Assembly: GCA_029204225.1 (NCBI GenBank)
Contig: MU832096.1
Location: 1 to 64,000 of the forward strand
Length of the DNA stretch: 64,000 nt
From: Diphasiastrum complanatum
Taxonomy: Eukaryota > Streptophyta > Lycopodiopsida > Lycopodiales > Lycopodiaceae
Direction: 5' to 3'
Shown here: in pieces, positions 48,789 through 60,181 of the stretch
Numbering within the stretch: the first letter of the stretch is position 1
How the letters are laid out: every line of letters starts with the position of its first letter
Notes under the pieces: generated by a model
Told to the model about the DNA's origin: nothing
Database searches by the model: none
What the model saw: the letters and a program-made list of their open reading frames with translations, nothing else
Program-made: the position numbers and the translations under genes

Positions 48789-50406
48789 GACGCATGATTG
48801 TAGACCATATGGAGTAATCATCTATGAAAATGATAAAATAGACTGCATCTCCTAAGGATGGAGTTGACATTGGACCACAAATATCACTATGTACAAGATC
48901 TAATACATGCTTTGATTTGATGGATTGTGATTTTGAAAACTTGCTTCTAGAATGCTTCCCATAGATGCATGATTCACAAAAGAAAGATTTCCTATCTAAT
49001 GAAGACGGGAAATTTAAACCATCAACTAAATTATTACAAAGCATATAAGATAGTGATCTTGTATTCACGTGTCCAAATTGACTATGCCACAGAACAACAC
49101 TGTCGTTTACATTTTCATTAGAGATACTAGCTAATACAACTGAATTAGAGAGTACGTAAAGATTTCCAACTCTAGTGTATGTAGTCAGAGTAGTATCTTC
49201 CTCGAGTATTGTACACTGCTCATATGAGAAAGTAACAGTGTAGCCCTCATCAGTTATCTTAGAGACTGATAACAAGTTCTTTGGCAACTAAGGAACACGA
49301 AGGACTTTAGGAATACAAATGGATAGATCGTTGTTGACGTTGATCTTCACTGCTCCTTTTCCATCCACGTGTATGGTGCTAGAATCTTAGAGGTAGACAA
49401 ATTGGTCTCTGTTGTAAGTTGTGTACTTCATAAACCGTTCCTTGTGAGAGGTCATGTGTTGGGTAGCATCACTGTCCAGATGCCATCTATCACAGTCTTT
49501 GCTGTTACTGTAAGCCATTAACAAGTGTGCGTCTTGCTCCCTGCATTCGGCTATGTTGGAGGAGTCTGGCTGTTGTTGTTGTTGTTGTTTCTTTGCCTCA
49601 TTGTAGATCCTGATGCGACACTCGTTGATGTCGTAATTAGCTCTTTTGCAATATCTGCAGAAAAGCTTTTTGCGCAATCCGCCATGCTCACCTTGTATGT
49701 GAGGCTTCTACTATTGTTGTTGTACCTGATTCTTGCCCTTGGAATGATCTTTCTTCTTGGTGTATAGAGCCATGGATTTGTCTTTGATGGACAGGTTGCT
49801 AGTCTTTCTTCACATTTCTTTTTGAAGAAGATGACCAATCACCTTTTGAAGGGTGAGGTCCGGTTGTGTGGAGATCATCACCACAAAGTGCTCATAGTAC
49901 TTTAGAAGAGAAGAAAGCAAGATCATGATGACATCATCATCTTGAATAGAACATCCTACAGCCGATAACTGATCTAACAGGGACTTGAAGTTGTTGATGT
50001 GAGAAGTGATGGCAGTAGAATCAGACATGCTAAGAGTAAAGAACTTTCTTCTAAGATGTAATCTCGTGGTTACATCGTGAGTCTCATAGAGACTTGATAA
50101 CAAGTCCAGTGCTTCCTTAGAGGTTTTGCACGTGGTAACGTGAGATATTTGGGAGTCGGCCAGATTGAGTGTGATACATGCTAAGGCCTTCTGATCTTTG
50201 ATCTTCTAGGTCTTTGCTTGATCACCATATTCTGGTTTCAGGTCTGCATCTTCTACTACATCCCAAAGATCTCTATCTATCAACATCATTCTAAGTTTCA
50301 ACTTCCAAATGTAGAAGTTAGAATCATCGAACTTGTCAATGACTCTAGCTTCACTAAGTGATGAAGATGAAGAGCTACCTATATGAGACATGATGACAGT
50401 ATACAA
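48789..50406 (-). pseudogene. Copia element E2: gag, protease and start of integrase
   Basis: Gag starts at about 50391 (MSHIGSSSSSSLSEARVIDKF). A TAG replaces Trp at about 50205, after which the same frame continues to 49810. The zinc knuckle (CRYCKRANYDINEC) has Tyr where the His ligand belongs. The protease motif reads DSDA rather than DSGA. A poly-Gln stretch precedes it. The frame 49287-48789 holds KNLLSVSKI, FCESCIYGKHSRSKF, LVHSD and FIDDYS, then runs into the minisatellite. Nonfunctional. Confidence 0.85.
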
Positions 50407-50443
50407 ATAGGAAAAACTTAATCTTTCGATTTATTTGGACTAC

Positions 50444-50455
50444 ACTCTGATACCA
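50444..50455 (-). other. Primer binding site of copia E2
   Basis: The minus strand reads TGGTATCAGAGT, one mismatch from the canonical site, three bases after the LTR end. Confidence 0.8.
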
Positions 50456-50458
50456 ATC

Positions 50459-51834
50459 TGATGGGGCAAGGGAGATAACAAGAACGAGAACGGAGAAGAG
50501 AGCAGGAATATTGCGGAATAGCTCTCCCGTTCAAATCGGTTGCTAGGTGCAAAACCAGTCTAATTGATAGCTTATGCTAAAGATAATCACAGCTTTATGT
50601 GTTTTGATTGTCCAACAAGATGTTAAAAATTAACTCATACTCTAAAACAAGAGTACAGTCCACCAAAGAGATTGGAGATGATTTGTGTGTGGTACAATTG
50701 AAATCAGATTCAACGTGAAGTATAGTTCTGAAATATATGGAAGAGCAGTATGATATCGCGAGTTCCTCAGGCGTCAAATACAGCCATCGTCTGATCAAAA
50801 ACTGAGGAGTCGTAGATGTCCGTGTTCTGATCAGAGTGAGTATACAAGCACGATCAAACAACAATGAAAGTGCATTCAATCACAACATGCAATCATCTAT
50901 GTAGTACACAAATAAAAACAAGTTGTTGCTATATTACACTGAAGTACAATACAAATCACAATTACAACAAAAAATGACGATGTAATTGGGAGGCTCAAAT
51001 AATACGTCTCATGGATGAAACAACCAATAATCTGTGCTTGGATGGTCTATTTATAGATTTCATTCGTGTAATAATTACATTGAATTATTGTCACCTAATT
51101 AGGAAAGCTGTTGTACTTGGAAGCATATGGCTTTGTGACAACTATACATAGTGTATACGGTCAACAAATCAGGATCGTTGACGTGGACAAGGATGTCACA
51201 AATTCTCTCACTTCGCAAATTTCGGGAAGTGACATGGGAACGTACCTCGTTCAGAATAGACGACCTTCGGCATTTTTTTTTCTCTTTGGAATTTTGTGAA
51301 AAAGTCGAAGGTGTTGTAAACAAGTTTAAAGTGCCCTTAGAAAATTGGCGAAGGTGCCTTTAACAGTATAACCCTTAGAAATAGAGGACCTTCTGGAATT
51401 CATCTTTTTTTGTATTTTTTGGAAAAATGCAAAAAAGCCGAAGGTGTTGAAAATAGTTAAACTATTGAACTGTGTACAAGTTGACTTCTTCAAAATAGTT
51501 GAACGAAAGAAGTTGAAGACAAGTTTCGCAATTTTCGGGAAGGAAAGTGCAGAAAATACGAACTGCGTGACACTTAGTGTATTTTTGCAAATTGTTCAAA
51601 AAGTAATGTAAATCTGTAGACTTGTTCTAAATGCAAGTTTGTGGAAGTCCTTGAAGATGGCCAAGTCTTCAATGTCTTCAAGTTACTAAACTTAACATCT
51701 GAACTTAAAATTATAATAGGATTGGTTACCCTTTGTTGGAGATCAGCCGAAATCTCGTTGTAGACGTTATTCAAATTATTGGCTACCTAAGTTATGATTC
51801 ACCAAGGAGACAACTGTGGGCTTGATTTCCAACA
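50459..51834 (-). repeat. Shared LTR between copia E1 and E2 (1376 bp)
   Basis: On the minus strand it starts TGTTGGAAATCAAGCCC after AAGGGGAC and ends GCCCCATCA. TATA-like CTATAAATAG is at 51056-51047. RNase H precedes it and gag follows it, so it served as 3' LTR for one element and 5' LTR for the next. Homologous to 33281-34361. Confidence 0.85.
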
Positions 51835-51847
51835 GTCCCCTTGAAGA

Positions 51848-54800
51848 TCACGGTCGGTGCCTTGGTATCTTCGTTAGGTTCAGCATGCTGAAGAACTTCT
51901 GATGCTTGATCCTAGGAAGCGCTTTGGTGAAGTTGTCTGCGACCATTTCTGTTGTGGAGTAGTATTGAAGGATCACTTGCCTTGAGAAAACTTTCTCCCG
52001 AATGAAGTGATACTGGATTTCTATGATTTTGGATTTGCCATAAAATTTGAGATTCAGTGACAGTGAAATACAGCTCAACTTGTCACACAGAATGGTGGTA
52101 GCATTGAACTGAGTGTGATATAAGTCGTGAAATAATAACCTGATCCATACAGCTTCTTTTGAAGCTTGACATGCTGCAATGTACTTTGCCTCAGTCGAAG
52201 AAAGCGCAACAAATTTCTGCTTCATTGAGTTCCACGAAATCAGTCCCCCTGCCAGATAGAAATAGAACCCGAAGGTAGGTTTTTAGTAGAAATTGTTTTT
52301 GCCCAATCTGAGTCGGAATAGTCTCCCAGGATGAGTGGGTTGATAGCATTTTCATCATAAGATAAGATGTGATCTAAACTTCCTTGAATATATCTAATCA
52401 CTCTCTTCAACGCTTTCCAATGAGATATCTTGGGATTAGACATGAATTGACTTAACGTGAGATATCTTGGGATTAGACATGAATTGACTTAACATGCTAA
52501 CAGTGTATGCTAAATCTGGTCTAGTACATAACATTGCATACATTAGAGATCCAATTAGTGAATGATTAGAGTACTTCGCTATGTCGAGTATTTCACTATC
52601 AGTCTCAGCACAAGAAGGTTTAGTCAATACTATACTTGGATCCATTGGGGTATCAATTGGTTTGCAATTAGACATATGAAACTTTTCTAAAATGCCTTAT
52701 AGATATGCCTACTGGCTAAGATAGATTTTCTTCTGAAGTCTATTTCTAGTAATGTGAATTCTTACAAAGAATGAACAGATCCTAAATCATTCATGTCAAA
52801 TTCCTTTGACAGATCACTCTTAGTAGTGTGTAGTAGAGAAGTGTCGTTAGATTAAATAGTTGCATCATCTACATAAAGAGCTATGTGAACTAAATTGGTG
52901 CCTATATGCTTTGAATAAACATTACAGTCAGCTGAATTGTTTGCAAATCCCAATTGAATGAGATAAGAGTTGATTCTATCGAACCATGCTCTTGCGGCCT
53001 ATTTCAGACCGTAGATTGCTTTGTGTAGCTTGCACACTTTGTGCTCTTGGCCTTTGACTTCGAATCCTTCCGGTTGGAAATGTACAACTCCTCTTCAACG
53101 TTGTCGTTGAGAAATGCTATCTTGACATCCATTTGGTGCATTTCGAGGTCTTTCGCGGCAACTAACCAAATCAGAATCCCAATTGACTGTCTCTTGACAA
53201 CAGGACTAAAAATTTATAGGTAATCCACTCCTTGGACTTGAGTGAATCCTTTAGCCACCAGACATGCTTTCTATTTGGCAATGGAACCATCAGAGTTTAT
53301 CTTCTTCTTGAAGATCCACTTGTTGTCGATAACTCTCTTGTCAGTGAAGAAGTCGACCAGTGTCTAGGTCTGATTCGTCAAAAGTGAGCTATACTCGCCT
53401 TCCATAGCTTCTTGCCACTACCCAGCATCCTTGGAGTTAATTGCTTCGGCTAGGCTTTCTGGTTCTTCTGATGAAGTCCAGAATGATTGAGGTGCATACC
53501 TCTCCAAAACTGTCCAAGTCCATGAGGATCTATGAATGTTGGGTTGACCAGGATGCACTGATTCTTCTTCTTGAAATTCTCCAGATCTGCTCGAGCTTGT
53601 TTGGTTTGATATGGTGACAGGCTCTGTTTGTTGCTCGGCTTCTGTAGCCGTAGCTACAGGCTTTGTAGAAGAATCCATTGGGATATCAATTGCTTTGCAA
53701 TCAGACATATGAAACTTTTCTAAAATGCCTTTTAGATATGCATGCTGGCTAAGATAGATCTTCTTCTAAAGTCTATTTCTAGTAGTGTGAAAGTCTAGCA
53801 AAGAATGAACAGTTCCTAAATTAGTCATGTCAAATTCCTTTGACAGATCACTCTTAGTAGTGTGCAGTAGAGAAGTGTCGTTAGATAGAATAAATGTGTC
53901 ATCTATGTAAAGAGATATGTGAACTGAATTGGTGCCTATATGCTTTGAATAAACATTACAGTCAACTGAATTGTTTGCAAATTCCATTTGAATGAAATAA
54001 GAGTTGATTGTATCGGACCATGCTCTTGGAGCATGTTTCAGACCGTAGATTGCTTTGTGCATCTTGCACACTTTGTGCTCTTGGCCTTTGACTTTGAATC
54101 CTTTCAGATGGAAGGTGTACAGTTCCTCTTCGACGTTGCTATTGAGAAATGTTGTCTTGACATCCATTTGGTGCATTTCGAGGTCTTTCGTGGCTGCTAA
54201 CCCACAAAGTCCTGATTGACTGTATCTTGATGATAGGATTGGAAATTTCTTGGTAATCCACTCATTGGACTTGAGTGAATCCTTTATCCACCAGCCGTGC
54301 TTTCCATTTGGCAATGGAACCTTCAGAGTTGATCTTTTTCTTGAAGATCCACTTGTTGTCGATAACTCTCTTTTGAGTGAAGTCAACCAGTGTCCAGGTC
54401 TGATTCGTCAAAAGTGAGTTGTATTTCCATAGCTTCTTGCCACTTCACAACATCCTTGGAGTTAATTGCTTCGGCTAGGCTTTCTGGTTCTTCTAATGAA
54501 GTCCAAAATGATTGAGGTGCATACTTCTCCAAAACTGTCCGAGTCCATGAGGATCTACGAATGTTGGGTTGACCAGGATGCGCTGATTCTTCTTCTTGAA
54601 ACTCTCCAGATCTGCTCGAGCTTGTTTGGTCTGGTCTGGTGACAGGCTCTGTTTGTTGCTCGGCTTCTGTAGCCGTAGCTACAGGCTTTGTAGAAGAATC
54701 CATTGGGGTATCAATTGCTTTGCAATCAGACATATGAAACTTTTCTAAAATGCCTTTTAGATATGCATGCTGGCTAAGATAGATCTTCTTCTAAAGTCTA

Positions 54801-56938
54801 TTTCTAGTAATGTGAAAGTCTAGTAAAGAATGAACAGCTCCTAGATCAGTCATGTCAAATTCCTTTGACAGATCACTCTTAGTAGTGTGCAGTAGAGACG
54901 TGTCGTTAGATAGAATAAATGTATCATCTATGTAAAGAGCTATGTGAACTGAATTGATGCCTATATGCTTTGAATAAACATTACAGTCAACTGAATTGTT
55001 TGCAAATCCCATTTGAATGAAATAAGAGTTGATTCTATCGGACCATGCTCTTGCAGCCTGTTTCAGACCGTCGATTGCTTTGTGCATCTTGCACACTTTG
55101 TGCTCTAGGCCTTTGACTTCGAATCCTTTCAGATGGAAGGTGTACAGTTCCTCTTCGACGTTGCTGTTGAGAAATGTTGTCTTGACATCCATTTGGTGCA
55201 TTTTGAGGTCTTTCATGGCTGCTAACCCACAAAGTCCTGATTGACTGCATCTTGATGATAGGATTGGAAATTTCTTGGTAATCCACTCATTGGACTTGAG
55301 TGAATCCTTTAGCCACCAGCCGTGCTTTCCATTTGGCAATGGAACCTTCAGAGTTGACCTTTTTCTTGAAGATCCACTTGTTGTCGATAACTCTCTTTTG
55401 AGTGAAGTCAACCAGTGTCCAGGTCTGATTTGTCAAAAGTGAGTTGTATTTCCATAGCTTTTTGCCACTTCACAACATCCTTGGAGTTAATTGCTTCGGC
55501 TAGACTTTCTGGTTCTTCTAATGAAGTCCAAAATGATTGAGGTGCATACCTCTCAAGAACTGTCCGAGTCCATGAGGATTTGCGGATGTTGGGTTGACCA
55601 AGATGCGTTGATTCTTCTTCTTGAAATTCTCCAGATCTGCTCGAGCTTGTTTGGTTTGGTCTGGTGACAGGTACTGTATGTTGCTCGACTTCTGTATTTT
55701 TAGCTTAATGCTATGTAGAATAGGATGAAATAACATAGCATCATCTATCAATGGCTGTTTGAAATCATAATATGCATGTTCTTGAAATATTACATCCCTT
55801 GAAACAAACACTACATTGGTGGATGGATCATAAACTTTAGAAGCATTATATTCATCAGGATAGCCAATGAAAATACATTTATTTGTCCTCTGATCTAGCT
55901 TCTTCCTAAGCTGTTTAAAAATGTGAACAAAACATATACAACCAAAGACTTTTAAATGGCTGACAGTAGGCTTGTGCCCATGCCAAACTTCATGAGGAGT
56001 CTTGTTGTTGACAACTTTGGTGTTGGATCTGTTCTGCACATAACAGGTTGTGGCAGTAGCTTCTACCCAGAATTTTGTAGGTAGGTGTGCTTGATGTAGC
56101 ATTGATTTGGCTGAGTTGAGAAGAGTTTGGTTCTTCCTTTCTGCAATCCCGTTCTGTTGAGGTGAATAAGAAGTATTGGACTATCTTTTGATGCCATGTT
56201 CAACCAGGTAGTCGGACATCTCGTTGGAGATGTATTTGTCGCCACCATCAGTTCGGAGTGCCTACACTTTCTTAGACGTTTGTGTCTCAACCATGGCCTT
56301 GAATCTCTTGAAGCATTCAAAGGCTTCAGATTTGTGCTTAATGAAAATGACTGTAGACCATCTGGAGTAATCATCTATGAAAGTGATAAAATAGACTGCA
56401 TCTCCTAAGGATGGAGTTGGCATTGGACCATAGAGATCACTATGTACAAGATCTAATACATGCTTCGATTTGATGGAATGTGATTTTGGAAACTTGCTTC
56501 TAGAGTGCTTCCCATAGATGCATGATTCACAAAAGAAAGATTTCCTATCTAATGAAGACGGGCAATTCAAACTATCGACTAAATTATTACAAAGCATATA
56601 AAATATTGATCTTGTATTCACGTGTCCAAATCAACTATGCCATAGAACAACATTGTCGTTTACATTTTCATTAGAGATACTAGCTAATGCAACTGAATTA
56701 GAGAGTACATAAAGAGTTTTGGCTCTAGTGCATGTAGTCAAAGTAGTATCTTAGAGACTGATAACAGGTTCTTTGACAATTGAGGAACATGAAGGATGTT
56801 AGGAACACAAATGGATAGATCATTGTTGAAACTGATCTTCACTGCTCCTTTGCCTTCCATGCGTATGGTGCTAGAATTGGTCTCTGTTGTAAGTTGTGTA
56901 CTCCGTAAACCATTCCTTGCGAGAGGTCATGTGTTGGG
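51848..56938 (-). pseudogene. Copia element E1: protease remnant, integrase, triplicated reverse transcriptase, RNase H
   Basis: From 56938 the minus strand holds a frame-shifted protease/pre-integrase remnant. Integrase (56621-56063 and 56102-55518) has FCESCIYGKHSRSKF, LVHSD, FIDDYSRWST, a TAG after KKV, then SPQQNG and FGCICFVHI. Three tandem reverse-transcriptase copies follow: 55411-54791 and 54386-53766 with catalytic YIDD, and a third (about 53300-52700) with YVDD and a following stop. Then come the connection region (52443-52240) and RNase H (52225-51848: KFVALSSTEAKYIAACQAS, IEIQYHFIREKV, EMVADNFTKALPR). Many stops and frame changes. Confidence 0.9.
52671..55700 (-). repeat. Three tandem copies of a ~1.03-kb integrase-linker/reverse transcriptase unit
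   Basis: The landmark GACATATGAA recurs at 52671, 53704 and 54729 (spacing 1033 and 1025). Each unit runs from the linker through reverse transcriptase to an AIDTPMD-like segment, then jumps back to a linker copy (STKPVATATEAEQ). The two outer-strand copies (53.7-54.7 and 54.7-55.7 kb) are nearly identical; the one next to RNase H is more diverged. A 33-bp duplication also sits at 52424-52490. Confidence 0.9.
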
Positions 56939-57578
56939 TGACAATCATTCAATGTAATCAATACACGTATGAAATCTATAAATAGATCATCCAAGCACAG
57001 ATTATTGGTTGCTCCGTCCATGAGACGTATTATTTGAGCCTCCTAGTTACGTCGTCAATTTTTGGTTGTAATTGCTATTTGATTAAGTGTTTCAGTGTAG
57101 TATAACAACAGCACATTTTTATCTGTGTACAACGTAGATGAATGCTTGTTGTGATTGAATGCATTTTCATTGTTTGTTTGATCACGCTTGTTTACTCACT
57201 CTGATCAGAACACAGACGTCTACGACTCCTCAGTTTCTGATCAGACGATGGTTGTCTTTGACGCCCGAGGAACTCGCGATATCATACTATTCTTCCATTT
57301 ATTTCAGAATCATACTTCACATTGAATCTGATTTCTAGTAATACCACACACAAACCTTTTTAATCTCTTCGATCGACTGTACTCTTGTTTTTCAAAGTAT
57401 GAGTTAATTTCTAAGATCATGCTGGGCAATTAGAACACCGAAAGCTATGATTACATCTAGCCTGAGTTGTCTATTAGACTATTTTTGTATCTAGCAGCTG
57501 ATTGTAATGGGAGAGTTGTTCTGCAATATTCCTGCTCTCTTCTCCGTTTGCATTCTTCTATCTCCATTGCCCCCATCA
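56939..57578 (+). repeat. 3' portion of a family D/E LTR, inverted relative to E1
   Basis: Matches the later part of LTR D (ACAATCATTCAATGTAAT, CTATAAATAG at 56976-56985, GCTCTCTTCTCCGTT, CCCCCATCA end). The first ~400 bp of the LTR and the primer site are missing. It meets the protease remnant of E1 head-on at 56939. Confidence 0.8.
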
Positions 57579-57589
57579 GCAATCTCCCG

Positions 57590-57790
57590 ATGGAAGCTAA
57601 AAGAATCATCCTCAACATATCAGACACACAAATTGGCCATGTGTCTGAAGCTCAGACCTCGAAAGAAGTCCGAGACATCTTGAGCACCCTATACAAAGTG
57701 TGCGATGTAGTTTCTAAGCTACATCTCATGAGAAAATTCTTCTTTGCTACTGCCCTCGCCTCCACTTCCTCACAAGGGCCATCTGTGACC
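57590..57790 (+). pseudogene. Copia gag fragment
   Basis: Translation (EAKRIILNISDTQIGHV, TSKEVRDILSTLYKV, SKLHLMRKFF) matches the middle of copia gag. It starts about 12 bp after the LTR end without a primer site or N-terminus and ends where an opposite-strand gag begins. Confidence 0.75.
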
Positions 57791-57960
57791 ATTGGGTCTT
57801 CCTGTAACAACATCCCATAACTCGCTGGCGATTAGCAAGGTCTTCATCTTAAATTTTCACAAATGATAATTGGATCCATTCAACTTGTCTGCGATAAGAC
57901 CAGCTTTACTTTGAGAATCCATCTGGAACTTAGATTGTTGATTGTATCGATGACGCTAAG
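57780..57960 (-). pseudogene. Copia gag N-terminus, element G
   Basis: The minus strand starts MDSQSKAGLIADKLNGSNY, then a stop, then LLIASELWDVVTGRP, typical of a copia gag start. It follows LTR G and its primer site. It collides with the plus-strand gag fragment near 57785. Confidence 0.75.
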
Positions 57961-58074
57961 ATGTACTAACGCCAACAACATGAAATCAAATTCTCTGATA
58001 CTGAAAGGTTGAAAGGAACTGAAGAGTTTGATGTCAATTTGATATCATGAAAGATATCAAGTATTAGAGCTTTT

Positions 58075-58171
58075 GCCCTGATATCAAAATAGTATTAGGT
58101 TTTGAAGAAGATTCAACGCTTTGATATCATGTAGGTATGCTATGATACCATGATATAATGCTCTGATACCA
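58075..58171 (-). other. Primer binding site of element G with three degenerate upstream repeats
   Basis: The minus strand has TGGTATCAGAGC at 58171-58160, then TGGTATCATAGC (58150-58139), TGATATCAAAGC (58129-58118) and TGATATCAGGGC (58086-58075). Spacing is 21, 21 and 43 bp. The first is the true site beside the LTR; the others are degenerate copies of it. Confidence 0.75.
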
Positions 58172-58919
58172 TGTCGGAAATAGGATAAATAATGGTAGTG
58201 CGGAAACTTCTTACTTCCAGTGCATGACTATGCCTATCAAAAATTGAACAAAGCAGTAATGATGGAAATCACGTTCAATCTTTAGCAACTAACTTTGAAA
58301 TTGCTAGATACTAAGTAATTACGTACCCGAACATGAAGTAATGAATTCTCAGACAATTTCTATCAGTTACAGAAGTAATACAAAGGTGCATGCATTTTGA
58401 CATATATAGAACACAATAAGAAGATAGTATTGATTCAGAAAAATAAAATCAGATGCTAATGAGCGCAAGACAATAGCGAATAGAAACCGCGCACTCTAAG
58501 TTGTCTCTGAGTAACCGAGAATAAGTCTAATAATAAGCAGCTCTGCTGATAGGTAGTAGCGCAATAGCAACTCTAAAATAAATCTCTAAAAGACTGAGCT
58601 AGAATGCTCAAGAGAGTTCAAGCTTGAAAGCTTGATAGAGAGCTAACTACAATACTTGCTGATTATGAATGATCTGCTTGATGAGAGCGTAGGAAGCGTC
58701 GTGTAATAACACTCAGCCCCTTCACAATTCACAATACCATTTCAGATGATGAAAAACTTCTGAACCTGATAATAAGATGTATGAACTGACAAAATTTTCA
58801 AATTTCACACGTGTGGGGAAGATCCACAAGTATGATTGATCTTATTAAGCTTTATGATTAGCACAATAATCTGATTCTAGATTGAATAGCAAGATCTAGT
58901 ACAGAACTTATGGCTTAAC
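58172..58919 (-). repeat. LTR of copia element G, cut by element F
   Basis: The minus strand ends CCTATTTCCGACA right before the primer site. It contains a CACACGTGTG-like palindrome near 58806. Its start is not found; the insertion of F at 58920 probably removed or separated it. Confidence 0.6.
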
Positions 58920-59572
58920 TGTGAAAAATTGTCAACTAGTAGTATTTTCCTAACTTGAGATTTTGTAGGCCTATGGCCAAATAAAAGTTAGAGATAGGTT
59001 CATACATGTATGTAGAGGCCCAAAGTATGTGTACACTACTTTTGAGGTCACATTAATTAGAGGAGGTCGAGTGTGGAGCTCTTCTATTGGCTCATAATTT
59101 GGTGCATTCCTATTTGACCAAATTTCTAGGTATATGGGTGAATCCTATTGGACCCCAATTTTAGCCTATCATAAGACAAGTGGCCAAGAGGCACTATGGC
59201 TGCTATAAATAGCCATCTCCACGAGTATGTACATATCTCATTTTCATTCTATTGAATGAATGTTATGCTCTTTGAAGATCCATCTTCTTCTCTCTCACTT
59301 TTTTGTTCATATCTTGCATTCTAGCCACTAGAATTGTGATTTCTTTGTTGCTATGGCTTCACACGTGTGAAATGCAGGTTGTAGGCTCTGAAGTACGGAC
59401 AGGGACAGCAAGTTTCTGTTTGTGGAAGCTTATGATCAGATTTTGATGTTTAGTTGATGTTTAGTATGCTTAACATCACAATTTCTATCATTTTTTCAAT
59501 CTAGATGTGCATAACTTCCATGGCCAAGATCTTTATGAAACTTTAGCATCTTTTGGATCTGAGTTTTTCACA
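58920..59572 (+). repeat. 5' LTR of copia element F (653 bp)
   Basis: Starts TGTGAAAAATTGTCAACTAG and ends TTTCACA before a perfect primer site. TATA-like CTATAAATAG is at 59213-59222, and CTTCACACGTGTGAAA with a CACGTG core lies at about 59358-59372. The possible 5-bp target TTAAC precedes it; the 3' LTR is outside the window. Confidence 0.9.
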
Positions 59573-59584
59573 TGGTATCAGAGC
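59573..59584 (+). other. Primer binding site of element F
   Basis: Exact TGGTATCAGAGC, complementary to initiator tRNA-Met, directly after the LTR. A leader of about 600 bp follows to the gag ATG. Confidence 0.95.
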
Positions 59585-60181
59585 ATTAGGCGGCCAAATG
59601 TGCAGGTTTTGCCAGATTTAGAAGAGATTTGTGGGCGAGTTTGCTTTTGTAGCATTCCAATCAAGTTTCTAGCTAAAAATCTTGTTGATTTATGTGTAGA
59701 AATTGGATCTTTGTGATCAAAACATCATTTGTATGCATTTCAATTGAAGTAGGGCGAATTCCCTCTGTACTTATCAGAATAAGGAGACAAAAATTGTTTT
59801 GGAAAGAGGGAGATGCAAGATCCAACAAGATCCTATTAGTTTTCCATTCTAGCATATAGTTTTTTGATTCAATTTCTTGCTTCTTCATGTCAAAAACTTC
59901 AAAATTGATGTAACCCTCTGATTTTCAGTTTGCTGAATGATTCAAGAGTGTATTTCAATCTTAGGAGTGAGGGAAAAGCAAGTATATTGAGGTTTGGTCT
60001 TGGTTTGATCAAGAAATCATAAAACTAGTGGCTAAAATTAAGGAAAAAGTGAGGAAAAGAGAGAAAAAGTAAGGTTTTAGGTTCCAAATCTTTGTGATTT
60101 CTTCTTGTGTTTCATTTGTTGATTCAAGAGAGTGCTTAGTGCATTGGAACAGGTCAAAGATCAGAGATCAATCATTGCAAC

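Noticed and set aside
47839-49287. 482-codon minus-strand open frame as a gene
   Set aside because: Its first third is copia integrase and the rest is minisatellite; it is a fusion by-product, kept only as a finding.
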